Notes under the pieces: generated by a model | Databases searched by the model: none | Seen by the model: the letters and a program-made list of their open reading frames with translations, nothing else | Told to the model about the DNA's origin: nothing | Translations under genes and position numbers: made by a program | Part shown: in pieces, positions 1 to 7,613 of the stretch | Layout of the letters: every line of letters starts with the position of its first letter | Numbering within the stretch: position 1 is the first letter of the stretch | Source: Promethearchaeota archaeon | GTDB taxonomy: Archaea > Asgardarchaeota > Lokiarchaeia > Sigynarchaeales > SOKP01 | Assembly: GCA_016839425.1 (NCBI GenBank) | Contig: JAEOUI010000026.1 | Location: 1-18,184, forward strand | DNA: 18,184 nt | Reading direction: 5' to 3'

Positions 1-1
1 A

Positions 2-49
2 AGGCAGCTGGACTTGGCATTACAAGGAAAAAAAGTTACCGTGATTTGA
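2..49 (+). CDS. C-terminal end of an unidentified protein (partial)
   Basis: Only the last 15 codons lie in the window, read in frame 2 and ending with TGA at 47-49; the peptide ends in GKKVTVI. This frame is preferred over frame 1 because a strong hairpin begins one base after its stop, as expected at the end of a gene. The fragment is too short to assign a family, and coding by chance cannot be excluded. Confidence 0.35.
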   Translation, partial: RQLDLALQGKKVTVI

Positions 50-50
50 A

Positions 51-70
51 GCGAACATTACCATGTTCGC
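51..70 (+). terminator. Perfect 8-bp hairpin with T-rich tail
   Basis: Bases 51-58 (GCGAACAT) are the exact reverse complement of 63-70 (ATGTTCGC), with a 4-base loop TACC. The stem is half G/C in very AT-rich surroundings and is followed by AAGGATTTTTATTTATTTTA. It starts one base after the stop at 47-49. This looks like a transcription terminator or a 3'-end stabilising structure for the upstream gene. Archaeal termination normally depends on T-runs rather than hairpins, so the role is inferred. Confidence 0.5.
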
Positions 71-264
71 AAGGATTTTTATTTATTTTATTTATCAAAT
101 TTCTCATTTAATTTGATTGATATCTCTAAATTATTAGAAATAAAAAAGTAAGAATGAAATATTAGCAGGATATAATTGAAATCCTTGTATGATTTATTTT
201 TTAAAACCTCTAATTTTTTTTGAAGTGTTTTTTTTACGAAACTTAGAAAAATTAATCAAGAATA
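71..264. other. Intergenic region with an AT-rich dyad
   Basis: No gene is seen. An inverted repeat has 8-bp arms at 94-101 (ATCAAATT) and 110-117 (AATTTGAT) with an 8-base spacer. It could be an operator for the small winged-helix gene that follows, but such dyads are common by chance in DNA this AT-rich. T-runs at about 207-233 may help terminate transcription from upstream. Confidence 0.3.
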
Positions 265-543
265 ATGATGACTGAACAAAAAAAAGTAGGACACGCTCAA
301 CATTTAAAAGCTGTAAATAATCCCATTCGTAAGGAGATGCTAAAACGAGTCAATACCGTAAGTAAAATCTCGGAAACCGAACTGTTGAATGGATTAATTA
401 AAGAAGGAATGCTAAACGACGAAAACACTTTTCAATACCACGCGAGCTTTCTCACTCAAGCCTTATGCATGGAAAAAGTTGAGATAGACGGTAAGAACTT
501 TTATAAGATTCTTCCTGGCGGAAAAGTAGTTGAAAATTTTTAG
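265..543 (+). CDS. Small ArsR-like winged-helix protein
   Basis: This 92-residue protein has the layout of a single winged helix-turn-helix domain. Residues 13-29 (HLKAVNNPIRKEMLKRV) match the opening helix of ArsR-type regulators, where a 'PLRREIL'-like motif is usual. The pattern YHASFLTQALCMEKVE near residues 58-73 matches a recognition helix leading into the wing, and FYKILPGGKVVENF matches the closing wing strand. No metal-binding cysteine pair is visible, so it is probably not a metal sensor. Two ATG codons are adjacent (265 and 268); either could start. It stands alone on the plus strand, converging on the Lrp-type gene. It is probably a DNA-binding transcription factor, target unknown. 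Confidence 0.75.
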   Translation: MMTEQKKVGHAQHLKAVNNPIRKEMLKRVNTVSKISETELLNGLIKEGMLNDENTFQYHASFLTQALCMEKVEIDGKNFYKILPGGKVVENF

Positions 544-552
544 AATTTAAAA

Positions 553-576
553 TTTTTTTTTTATTTTATATTTTTT
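553..576 (+). terminator. Poly-T terminator after the winged-helix gene
   Basis: A run of ten T (553-562) followed by a second run of six T (571-576) begins 9 bases after the stop codon. This is the usual archaeal oligo-T termination signal. The gene converging from the other side ends at 620. Confidence 0.6.
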
Positions 577-619
577 CTCTCTAAAATTGTTTCTCCTTAA
601 GATGAAATACGAATGAAAA

Positions 620-1501
620 TTAATTAAGCAATTTTATAATAAGGTCTTTAATAAGAGAAGAATTCTCACGATTTTTCACGACGATAGAAAGCCTGCTATT
701 TTTGATATCGGGTCTAATAGCGAGAATTTCGAACATTTGATTAATTTCTGAAATGTTTTTCCCATAAAGAAATAATACTATGGATGGTGAAACGGATCCT
801 GCTATTCTCCAATATTTTATGTTTTTCTCTTTCTTGATATTTTCGTAAATAGCTTTTGAAGGTCCATTAGTTTCAAAGGATGCAATTCCCGTGGACATTT
901 CAGTTATTGCCTCGAAATTTATCACGGGCGTGTATTGAACGAGTCGCATGTTATCTAGTCTTTTTAATCGACGACTTATTGTCTTTTCACTCACACCCAA
1001 TTCTGATGCAATATCACCTATTGACAACCTACTATTATCTAATATTACAAAAATAATATTCCAATCGAGTTTTGAAAAAGGAATATCGGCAGGTAAGTGC
1101 ATTCGAACTTCCGAACTTCCTTTTAAACTTGCTCCGATTTTAAGGATCTTGGTGTTTATATCTTCAAGATGCTTAGCGTCCTTGCTAAAAAGAGTAAATG
1201 TATAACTTCCATCTAATTGTTTCCATACTCTTTCTATTTCTGGGATTCCTTGTAAGCTCTTTAAGAACTCTTCTGATGATTTATTAGGGGGTGGTAGTAA
1301 AAATGCAATGTGTTGACGCAGACCTAATCTATTGTAGTTAAAATTAACTTTAAACCTTTCAATTACGCCTTCTTGATTCATCAAGTCTATGCGGTGGGAT
1401 ATGCTTCTCACGGATATGCTTAGATGCCTTGCAATCTCAGAATACGACAACCTGCAATTCTTATCTAAGATTCTCAAAATTTGGAAATCAATATCATCCA
1501 T
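620..1501 (-). CDS. Tandem Lrp/AsnC-type transcription regulator
   Basis: About 293 residues starting at ATG 1501 (MDDIDFQILRIL). The frame is open to a TTG at 1555, but a TTTATAT box at 1534-1540 would put the transcript start near 1511, inside that extension, so 1501 is preferred. The protein carries the Lrp unit twice: HTH 1 (about residues 1-50, with LSYSEIARHLSISVRSISHR), a RAM-like ligand or oligomerisation domain, HTH 2 (about 145-195, with LSIGDIASELGVSEKTISRR), and a second RAM-like domain. Classical Lrp proteins have one copy and about 150 residues. It is divergent from the DUF3795/toroid genes and may control them or itself; that is inference. The ligand is unknown. Confidence 0.85.
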   Translation of the reverse strand: MDDIDFQILRILDKNCRLSYSEIARHLSISVRSISHRIDLMNQEGVIERFKVNFNYNRLGLRQHIAFLLPPPNKSSEEFLKSLQGIPEIERVWKQLDGSYTFTLFSKDAKHLEDINTKILKIGASLKGSSEVRMHLPADIPFSKLDWNIIFVILDNSRLSIGDIASELGVSEKTISRRLKRLDNMRLVQYTPVINFEAITEMSTGIASFETNGPSKAIYENIKKEKNIKYWRIAGSVSPSIVLFLYGKNISEINQMFEILAIRPDIKNSRLSIVVKNRENSSLIKDLIIKLLN

Positions 1502-1533
1502 AAATATTATCTTGTCCGATTTGATCGTTATCG

Positions 1534-1540
1534 ATATAAA
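1534..1540 (-). promoter_or_regulatory. TATA box of the tandem Lrp gene
   Basis: The minus strand reads TTTTTTTATATC here; its centre is about 36 bases upstream of the ATG at 1501. With the usual archaeal spacing of about 26 bases from TATA centre to transcript start, the leader would be about 10 bases. This supports the shorter start. Confidence 0.5.
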
Positions 1541-1663
1541 AAAAGGACATTTCAATGATTAAAACTTTCGGTTTTTTTAATAATCAAGGTGATAAAAAAA
1601 TAAATTTTGCGTTCGATTAGAATAAAGTAGAAAATAAAATTTTTTGTTATTGTAAATTAAAAC

Positions 1664-1670
1664 AAGGAGA
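1664..1670 (+). promoter_or_regulatory. Shine-Dalgarno site AAGGAGA
   Basis: AAGGAGA lies 11 bases ahead of the ATG at 1682 and confirms that start for the cysteine-rich protein. Confidence 0.6.
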
Positions 1671-1681
1671 GAATAATAAAA

Positions 1682-2230
1682 ATGGTAAAAAACTATAAAA
1701 TAACGACTTGCGGACTAAGTTGCGACTTATGCGATTCTAATACTTCAAAGATTCAAGACGATGCCAACTATCTTTTAAAAGTATTTAAAGATCCCATGTT
1801 TACGGGAATTTTATCAATAACGAATCCAGAATTTAATGTTGAAAATATTCCTGCCTTCATGGAAGTATTAGACGCACTCACGAAATTCGTACCTTGTCCA
1901 GGTTGCGATGGGAGACAAGATTGTGCTATTAATACTTGTGCTCGAGATAAAAAAATAGCTGATTGTAGTGCTTGTAAATTCATTGATTTGAAAAAAAAAA
2001 TGTGTACTGCAACGCCAGAACCTTCTAAAATACCTTTCACGCCACCCGCCCCAATATTTTTTAATGGTATATCTCAAAGGTACAAAAAATGGAATCTAAA
2101 GAACTTGAAATTGATTAAAGAAGGAAAAAAATCAGATGTTGATAAGGACATCGAAACAATGATAAAAAATGGTAAATCAAACCGCGATTTAATCGATACT
2201 TCTGTAAATTTATTCGACCAAATGAAATAA
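1682..2230 (+). CDS. Cysteine-rich DUF3795-type protein
   Basis: This 182-residue soluble protein opens with CGLSCDLC (Cys10, 14, 17) and continues with CPGC (72, 75), Cys81, Cys86, CSAC (95, 98) and Cys108. That spacing is typical of DUF3795, a family of small cysteine-rich proteins predicted to bind zinc or another metal, whose biochemical role is not established. The C-terminal third is lysine-rich and helical, with no cysteine. A clear AAGGAGA site precedes the start. The next gene follows after 22 bases on the same strand, so the two are probably cotranscribed. A metal- or cluster-binding role is inferred from the cysteines only. Confidence 0.8.
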   Translation: MVKNYKITTCGLSCDLCDSNTSKIQDDANYLLKVFKDPMFTGILSITNPEFNVENIPAFMEVLDALTKFVPCPGCDGRQDCAINTCARDKKIADCSACKFIDLKKKMCTATPEPSKIPFTPPAPIFFNGISQRYKKWNLKNLKLIKEGKKSDVDKDIETMIKNGKSNRDLIDTSVNLFDQMK

Positions 2231-2252
2231 AACCGCTCTTGAACAGTTAACA

Positions 2253-3383
2253 ATGTTATCTATTGATATAAAGAAAAAATTGGAACAGCATCAAGAATGG
2301 ACCTCTCTGCTCCCAAGCGACCCTCGAAAATTTCTCGTTGAATCTTTTGAACCATATACTCGATACAAGGCGCTCGTAGACCTATTAGAATTTCCATTAG
2401 ATCATCCCGAAGTTATAGTCGCACGCGATGCAATGCTTAAAGATAAGTTAGTACGCAATTTATTAAATCACTTATCTGATTGGGAAAAAAATATCGTTAC
2501 GGGACACGATAAGCCTGATTATCTCCCTAATCAGTTGTGGCTTCTTCTCGATTGGGGCGTAAAACCTGAAGACGATGAGAGAATGAAGAACGCCATTGAT
2601 AAGATATTAAATCACCAAGACGAAGAAACCGGACAATTTCTTTCTTACTCGAGAACCTACGATAAAGAGACCAAGGAAAAATATCCTATGTGGACGAGTG
2701 CTTTATGTGACCATAATATAATTGTGAGTGTTTTATTACTTGCAGGTCTTAAGGAGGACAAACGAGTACAGAAAGGATTAAAGAGGTTAAACGACCTTCT
2801 TACCCGGACGACTCAAGGAGTGGGATGGAAATGCGTTCCGTGGCTATATCAAAAACGTCGAGGTCCCGGTAGGGTTAATGATGTTTGTCCTATGGTCGTG
2901 CTTGACGCATTGAGGGGATATTACATCTTACCAACAAAAATGCAACCGAAAAATCTAATTGAGGCAGGAAATACGCTATTGAATTGCTGGATTAATAGGG
3001 CAAAGGAAAAGCCTTATATGTTTGGACACGGAAAAAACTTTAGACTACCTCGAGCTCCATTTTTTTGGTATGATATTGGTTCAGTTTTAGATTCGTGTCG
3101 ACACTACCCCAAACTGATTAAGACACAAGCTTTTCGAGAATTAATTGCGGTTAGTCTCTTGGAATTTCCTTCAAACGGTCAATTTATCCCCAAAACAATA
3201 TATCGCTATTTTGAAAATTATTCTTTCGGGCAGAAGAAAAAACCCTCCCCTTGGTTGACATTCTTCTTGTCAAGAATTTATAAGAACGCAGTTGAAACGG
3301 ATCCTGATATTATTGATTATGTAAAAAATATGGATGCTACTCAATTAAAAGGATCTAAAGGGGGAGAAAAATATAAAAAATAG
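2253..3383 (+). CDS. Alpha/alpha-toroid (terpenoid cyclase-like) protein
   Basis: This 376-residue protein with no signal peptide or membrane segment resembles proteins of the prenyltransferase/squalene-cyclase toroid fold. Repeated helix pairs are seen with motifs such as YTRYKALVDLL (35-45), MWTSALCDHN (146-155), GVGWKCVPW (189-197) and GRVNDVCPMVVLDALRGY (206-223). Related proteins are often labelled 'nitrogen fixation protein NifH' in databases; this one has no P-loop or 4Fe-4S ligands of true NifH, so that name would be wrong. No DxDD cyclase motif is visible. Cys152/His154, Cys194 and Cys212 sit where metal-binding residues occur in prenyltransferase-like toroids, but zinc binding is speculative. 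It lies 22 bases after the DUF3795 gene, likely one operon. Substrate unknown. Confidence 0.7.
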   Translation: MLSIDIKKKLEQHQEWTSLLPSDPRKFLVESFEPYTRYKALVDLLEFPLDHPEVIVARDAMLKDKLVRNLLNHLSDWEKNIVTGHDKPDYLPNQLWLLLDWGVKPEDDERMKNAIDKILNHQDEETGQFLSYSRTYDKETKEKYPMWTSALCDHNIIVSVLLLAGLKEDKRVQKGLKRLNDLLTRTTQGVGWKCVPWLYQKRRGPGRVNDVCPMVVLDALRGYYILPTKMQPKNLIEAGNTLLNCWINRAKEKPYMFGHGKNFRLPRAPFFWYDIGSVLDSCRHYPKLIKTQAFRELIAVSLLEFPSNGQFIPKTIYRYFENYSFGQKKKPSPWLTFFLSRIYKNAVETDPDIIDYVKNMDATQLKGSKGGEKYKK

Positions 3384-3400
3384 ACAATTTTCTTTATTTT

Positions 3401-4069
3401 CTAAAAATATTCGTCAATCTTCTTATTACCTGGCGTAAAACGCCTTTCCACGCCCTTTTTCATTCCAGGGAGTCTAAAACAATACTCGGGAATCATACTT
3501 TTAAAATAACGAGTGTTTTCGCGTTCTGAGATGTTTTGAGACTTGTATAATGCTTCGAATATCTCCTTGCCTGAGAATTGAATGTCGCAAAAATATGGTG
3601 ATTTGGGACGATCTTTGCTGATATCTTTAACAATCTCATCAAGTTGAATAATATATTCTCTTATCTTGCCTTCTTCATTTATAGTAAAAGTTTTTTTAGT
3701 ATGTTCGTTGTAAAGGCATATAACACATTGAGGCCATCTTTCGTGAAAATAATATAGCACATGATCCATTACATTATGTTTCAGAGATACTAATCCAAAT
3801 AGCACGCCATGATCGTTTATTTCCGTCCGCGTGAATTGTTTTGCCCTATACGCTTCTTTTGAAATGTCTCTCATCATCTTTATCATCTTTTTAGCTAAAA
3901 TAGAACCAGAATTCCTTAATTCTGAGTCAGAAAGCGTTTTTAATTGACGCAATAAAGAAGGAGAAAATTCTGCGTGTCTAGGTAAGTATCTCCGAATCTC
4001 TTTTTTTGAATATCCCTTGGCTCTACCAAGAACTTCAAGTGGATCCTTTGTGTCATGATTTGGATTCAT
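3401..4069 (-). CDS. DUF4130-type putative DNA metabolism protein
   Basis: This 222-residue protein resembles the DUF4130 domain found in a family labelled 'probable DNA metabolism protein' (TIGR03915-like). The signature is an FTR motif (79-81), then VMDHVLYYFHERWP (100-113), followed by a strand with LYNEHTKKTF, corresponding to the family's 'HF..R' and 'I.D..R' elements. The C-terminus is basic. In bacteria this protein is regularly encoded next to a radical SAM protein with a helix-hairpin-helix tail, and is sometimes fused to a uracil-DNA glycosylase-like domain; no such domain is present here. A GAGGT site (4076-4080) precedes the ATG, and the ATG overlaps the TGA of the upstream frame (ATGA), showing translational coupling with the radical SAM gene. 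A DNA repair or modification role is inferred from family context. Confidence 0.7.
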   Translation of the reverse strand: MNPNHDTKDPLEVLGRAKGYSKKEIRRYLPRHAEFSPSLLRQLKTLSDSELRNSGSILAKKMIKMMRDISKEAYRAKQFTRTEINDHGVLFGLVSLKHNVMDHVLYYFHERWPQCVICLYNEHTKKTFTINEEGKIREYIIQLDEIVKDISKDRPKSPYFCDIQFSGKEIFEALYKSQNISERENTRYFKSMIPEYCFRLPGMKKGVERRFTPGNKKIDEYF

Positions 4070-4335
4070 TTAATTACCTCTGATAAGCTTCTTGTTGTTT
4101 GATTTCTAAAAAAATCTGTAAGTGTTTTTTGTTCTTTTCCATCCAAGGTTAAGAATGGATCTGCTCTCTTTAGGACAACACCTACAGATTTTAAATCCTC
4201 CCTTTTTTTTAATTGAAATCCTTGAGATCGCAAGTTTATGATTCGTTTGGCAGAAATTGGTCCAATTCCTGGTACTCGTAATAGATCAGAATACGATGCC
4301 TTGTTTGGATCAATTTTCTCATGTTCTTTAAAATA
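4066..4335 (-). pseudogene. Detached helix-hairpin-helix tail of the radical SAM gene
   Basis: Directly after the TAA at 4336-4338 the same reading frame stays open for 89 codons, to a TGA at 4066-4068 that overlaps the ATG of the DUF4130 gene. The translation contains a helix-hairpin-helix motif (LLRVPGIGPISAKRIINLR) followed by REDLKSVGVVLKRADPFL. This is how the radical SAM family with putative DNA repair function normally ends. There is no ATG, GTG or TTG in this frame between the TAA and the HhH, so independent translation of the complete domain is unlikely; the only nearby ATG is out of frame. Either the gene carries a recent nonsense mutation or sequence error, or the stop is read through. 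Frame and stop were read from the sequence by hand. Confidence 0.8.
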
Positions 4336-5394
4336 TTATCGAGCAAAATGAATTTTTGGGTCTCCTTTAGGTAGGTTTCCTTCTTCGCTCAAGATTTCTT
4401 GTACTTCCTTAAGCTTGAAGTGATAAATTCTCAATAACCAATCAACTTGATACAATCGATGTTCTCTTTCTAAAGATTCAGCGTGCTTATTTTCAAATGG
4501 GGTACCAGATATGGGGGAAAAAGAAGAGAAATAGGCGCGTCTCATATCTACAGTTTTATATTGCCAATCGATTCTTTTTAAAAGATCCCAGTCCGTCTCT
4601 TGTTCTGCAGCTCCTACAACGAATTGGGTAGTTTGACCGCTATTTAAAATTGGAGCTGCGTCCCACCGAAACTTTTTATATCCATTTTCTCTCCGTTCTT
4701 TTAACATCCGTTCTTGAAAGTTAACCTTTCTTTCTTGTTTGAGATCTTTTATAGTTTTCAACGCTTCTTCGTTGTGCTTAATTCTCATGGATTTTAGCCA
4801 TCGTTGACGTGTCAAAATGTCGTTTTTAAAATCTTTTTGTTCTGCAATTTCTGCTAAAAAATCCTTTGTTGAAGCCTCTGAATTTACAGAAATGCGATCT
4901 GATATGGATATTGCTTCCTTGAGGAGGTGTTGGGATAAACCTGGTAGACATTTGAAATGAATATACCCTCGAAAGTTATATTTAAATCTGAGTAATCGCA
5001 CTGCTTCCAACATTTCTTCCGTCACGGCATCAGCACTTTTAGTTACTCCCGAGGAGATAAATATTCCTTCAACAACATTCATTGCATATAATTTCATGAA
5101 TGTGCGTGCATATTCTTCTGGCGTAAAGCTGACTTTTTGCTTGCAACTATGAGAAAAACAATATTTACAATTGTAAATGCATTTATTAGAATATAACGTT
5201 TTAAACAAGCTCACGCACCTTCCATCAGGAGTATAACTATGACATATTCCCCCCGCAGCCGTGGCACCTATCCCATCCTTTGAATTTCCGTATTGTTTAG
5301 GAAATTTTTTTGAACGACTCGATGCCGTGCTGGCACAGATGTCATATTTGGAGTTTCTCCCCAAAATCCTAATTTTTTCTAGAGTTGAAGGCAT
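4336..5394 (-). CDS. Radical SAM protein, putative DNA modification/repair family (catalytic part)
   Basis: This 352-residue product has the cluster motif CIYNCKYC (Cys72, 76, 79; CX3CX2C), preceded by the conserved stretch ICHSYTPDGRCVSLFKTL (50-67). KYDICAS near residue 17 and GNSKDGIGATAAGGICHS are also characteristic of the TIGR03916-like family, 'putative DNA modification/repair radical SAM protein'. The enzyme would hold a 4Fe-4S cluster and cleave S-adenosylmethionine; the substrate is not known. Family members run to about 420-440 residues and end in a DNA-binding HhH domain. Here the frame stops at a TAA (4336-4338) after LPKGDPKIHFAR, before that domain, which continues in frame downstream. 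It is coupled to the DUF4130 gene. All catalytic residues are present, so a truncated but active core is possible. Confidence 0.85.
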   Translation of the reverse strand: MPSTLEKIRILGRNSKYDICASTASSRSKKFPKQYGNSKDGIGATAAGGICHSYTPDGRCVSLFKTLYSNKCIYNCKYCFSHSCKQKVSFTPEEYARTFMKLYAMNVVEGIFISSGVTKSADAVTEEMLEAVRLLRFKYNFRGYIHFKCLPGLSQHLLKEAISISDRISVNSEASTKDFLAEIAEQKDFKNDILTRQRWLKSMRIKHNEEALKTIKDLKQERKVNFQERMLKERRENGYKKFRWDAAPILNSGQTTQFVVGAAEQETDWDLLKRIDWQYKTVDMRRAYFSSFSPISGTPFENKHAESLEREHRLYQVDWLLRIYHFKLKEVQEILSEEGNLPKGDPKIHFAR

Positions 5395-5661
5395 TCCAAT
5401 ATCCGCTTCTTAGATGTAATTCAAGCAATATTTAAGTTACTTTCAATATAAAAAGGAAGGGATAGAAGATTTTTAGATATCGTATACCTCAAATGCTATA
5501 CTTTACTAAATGCTTTTAGGATAAATAATTCGAAGTGATTGTAACTCTAATATCGAAAAATTACATTTCAACATTGACAAAACCCACCGATATACTAAAT
5601 TTTAAATTTATAAATGTGTATTATATTTTTATAACTAAAAATTATTTAGCATGACACTTTC

Positions 5662-6024
5662 ATGTCTGACGAGCAACTATTATTCTTGTTACAAAATATC
5701 AGGGACAACATTGACGGGGTCCGATCGGCCGCAATTGTTTCGATGGAGGGGCTTATCGTTCAAGCCATCTTAGAAGAAGGTATATCTGACATCAAGCTCG
5801 CAGCGATGACTGCCACCATACTATCCGTCGCAGAGCGCGTTTTAGTAGAATTAAAATCCGGTGTTCTAGATGTCTGTATATTACAGGGTGATGAAGGCAA
5901 TTTTGCCGTAATGGAGGCGGGAAAAGAGTTGATTGTAGCTGTATGTTTGGATGTAGACGCCCGAATGGATACCGATTTTATTGAAATGAGAAAAGTATCT
6001 GAGCAAATCAAAGCTTTACAATAA
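5662..6024 (+). CDS. Roadblock/LC7 domain protein
   Basis: This 120-residue protein is a single Roadblock/LC7 domain. Helix 1 (QLLFLLQNIRDNIDGVRSAAIVS) leads into strands with MEGLIVQAIL, a long central helix (IKLAAMTATILSVAERVLVEL), then strands DVCILQGDEGNFAVMEAG and ELIVAVCLDV. In bacteria the MglB version regulates the small GTPase MglA; in Asgard archaea such proteins are numerous and are thought to be partners of small GTPases. A GTPase is encoded about 10 kb away in this window, but no direct link is shown. ATG 5662 gives a full-length domain; a TATA-like stretch at about 5621-5630 lies at plausible spacing. An out-of-frame ATG is present at 5651. Confidence 0.9.
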   Translation: MSDEQLLFLLQNIRDNIDGVRSAAIVSMEGLIVQAILEEGISDIKLAAMTATILSVAERVLVELKSGVLDVCILQGDEGNFAVMEAGKELIVAVCLDVDARMDTDFIEMRKVSEQIKALQ

Positions 6025-6177
6025 ATCTTTTAATTTTATCTTTTCTCATAATATTCTTGTTATTATCGTACCTAAAACCTTCTTTTGAATAAAATTTAGA
6101 AAGAAATAAACCCATAAAATCTATTTAGGGTGCTTTATTTTCGTAATCATATCATTATTTATATAAGTGACTTATGA

Positions 6178-7605
6178 ATGTCGGGTACAAAAAAAAAACT
6201 AGTAGTAATGAAATTTGGTGGATCTTGCTTACAAGATTCTAAATCTTTCGAGCAAACTACGCATAATATAAATCTCTACAATCAGAAAAACAAGATCATT
6301 ATCGTAGCTTCCGCAATAAAGGGAATCACGGATAAATTAATAAATTTTTATAAGAGATCTTGTGATGAACAACCAGAATGCGAAGACCTTTTAGAGGATT
6401 TATTCATCACTCACCTAGGAGTTATTAAAGAAATTATCGATGAAAACAAACCCGAATATAAGTACGCAATCGATTTTCTTCAGAGTAATATGGAAGAATT
6501 AACTCAATTAGGTAGAGTTATCGGATTGATCCGACCAAGCGAAGACATTCAGGATATTATCGTATCTTATGGAGAAAAACTGAGTACTTTTATCGTAACT
6601 CAATATCTCAATTCTATTGGATATAAATCGGAATTCGTATCAACTGACGAAATAATTCGTACTGACGACAATTTTGGACGTGCATTGCCCATATTGGAAG
6701 AAACTGAAATTTTAGTTCTTGACCGTGTTGGACCCATATTAGAATCAGAAGAAAACATAATTGTTTGCGTCACGGGTTTCTACGGCTCTACTAAAGATAA
6801 AAAAATTACCACTTTAGGGCGAGGTGGAACTGATTTAACTGCTGCCATTATGGCCTATTGTTTCCAACCAACATATGATTGTAAAGTGATCTATTGGAAG
6901 GATGTGAATGGGTTTTTAAACGCCGATCCTCGAATAGCAGATAAAACAGCTTTATTGAAAAACATAAGTTATCTCGAAGCTAAAGAATTAGCCTTTTTTG
7001 GATCTAAAGTGCTCCATCCGGTTTGCTTGGATGTAAACGAAAAACGGGAAATACCTTCGGAAATACGGCCTTTTGAAAATCCAGAATCAGAGGAATTCAC
7101 AACTATTACAAAGGAAATTATAAAAGACGATAAGATCATAAAAGCACTTACTTCAATACAGAAAATATCAATGGTAACTATAGCGAGTGGCACGATGGTG
7201 TCGCTACCTGGAACGGTTTCCAAATTATTCTCTCTATTAGGCGATAATAATGTTAATATCATTTTCATTTCCCAAAGTTCTTCTGAAAACAACATAACTT
7301 TTGGTATTGACTATGAAGACGCTATGAAAGTGAGTTTTTTGCTGAGAAATTCCTCCTTATTTGGGAAGCAATGGTTTAACATTAAGATCGATCACGAAAT
7401 ATCACTCATTGCGGTAATAGGTGCTGGCATGCTCCACACTCCAGGAGTTGCGGGAAGGATCTTTTCCACGCTTGGAGATAACAACATTAATGTAATGGCA
7501 ATTGCTCAAGGTTCTTCAGAGTTGAACATAACAATAATAATCGAGCGGAAGGATTGCAAAAAAGCTATAAATGTCCTCTATAATGCCTTTGTAAATAATA
7601 GATAA
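6178..7605 (+). CDS. Aspartate kinase with two ACT domains
   Basis: This enzyme phosphorylates L-aspartate, the first step towards lysine, threonine and methionine. At 475 residues it has the usual monofunctional length. The N-terminal kinase domain shows KFGGSCL (12-18), VSYGEKLS, TTLGRGGTDLTAAIMAY and FGSKVLHP. Two C-terminal ACT domains follow, with ISQSSSENNITF and IAQGSSELNITI, the paired pattern of threonine- or lysine-inhibited enzymes, so feedback control by an end product is likely. No homoserine dehydrogenase domain is fused and no other pathway gene is adjacent. The first ATG is needed to supply the first beta strand (KKLVVMKFGG). A TTTATATA box at 6158-6165 is unusually close to that ATG, suggesting a leaderless transcript or a different promoter. 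Confidence 0.93.
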   Translation: MSGTKKKLVVMKFGGSCLQDSKSFEQTTHNINLYNQKNKIIIVASAIKGITDKLINFYKRSCDEQPECEDLLEDLFITHLGVIKEIIDENKPEYKYAIDFLQSNMEELTQLGRVIGLIRPSEDIQDIIVSYGEKLSTFIVTQYLNSIGYKSEFVSTDEIIRTDDNFGRALPILEETEILVLDRVGPILESEENIIVCVTGFYGSTKDKKITTLGRGGTDLTAAIMAYCFQPTYDCKVIYWKDVNGFLNADPRIADKTALLKNISYLEAKELAFFGSKVLHPVCLDVNEKREIPSEIRPFENPESEEFTTITKEIIKDDKIIKALTSIQKISMVTIASGTMVSLPGTVSKLFSLLGDNNVNIIFISQSSSENNITFGIDYEDAMKVSFLLRNSSLFGKQWFNIKIDHEISLIAVIGAGMLHTPGVAGRIFSTLGDNNINVMAIAQGSSELNITIIIERKDCKKAINVLYNAFVNNR

Positions 7606-7613
7606 AAAAAAAA
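7604..7613 (-). terminator. Oligo-T terminator of the surface protein gene
   Basis: A run of ten A on the plus strand (ten T on the minus strand) directly abuts the stop codon of the minus-strand surface protein gene, in the very short gap between two convergent genes. It fits an archaeal oligo-T terminator. Confidence 0.5.

Noticed and set aside
1502..1555. 18-residue N-terminal extension of the Lrp-type protein from TTG 1555
   Set aside because: The TATA box at 1534-1540 lies within it, and the ATG at 1501 begins exactly at a standard Lrp first helix.
2253..3383. Annotation as nitrogenase iron protein NifH
   Set aside because: There is no P-loop and no conserved 4Fe-4S cysteine arrangement; helix-pair repeats indicate a toroid fold.
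4336..4338. Pyrrolysine or selenocysteine recoding at the in-frame stop
   Set aside because: Those use TAG and TGA; this codon is TAA, for which no amino-acid insertion system is established in archaea.
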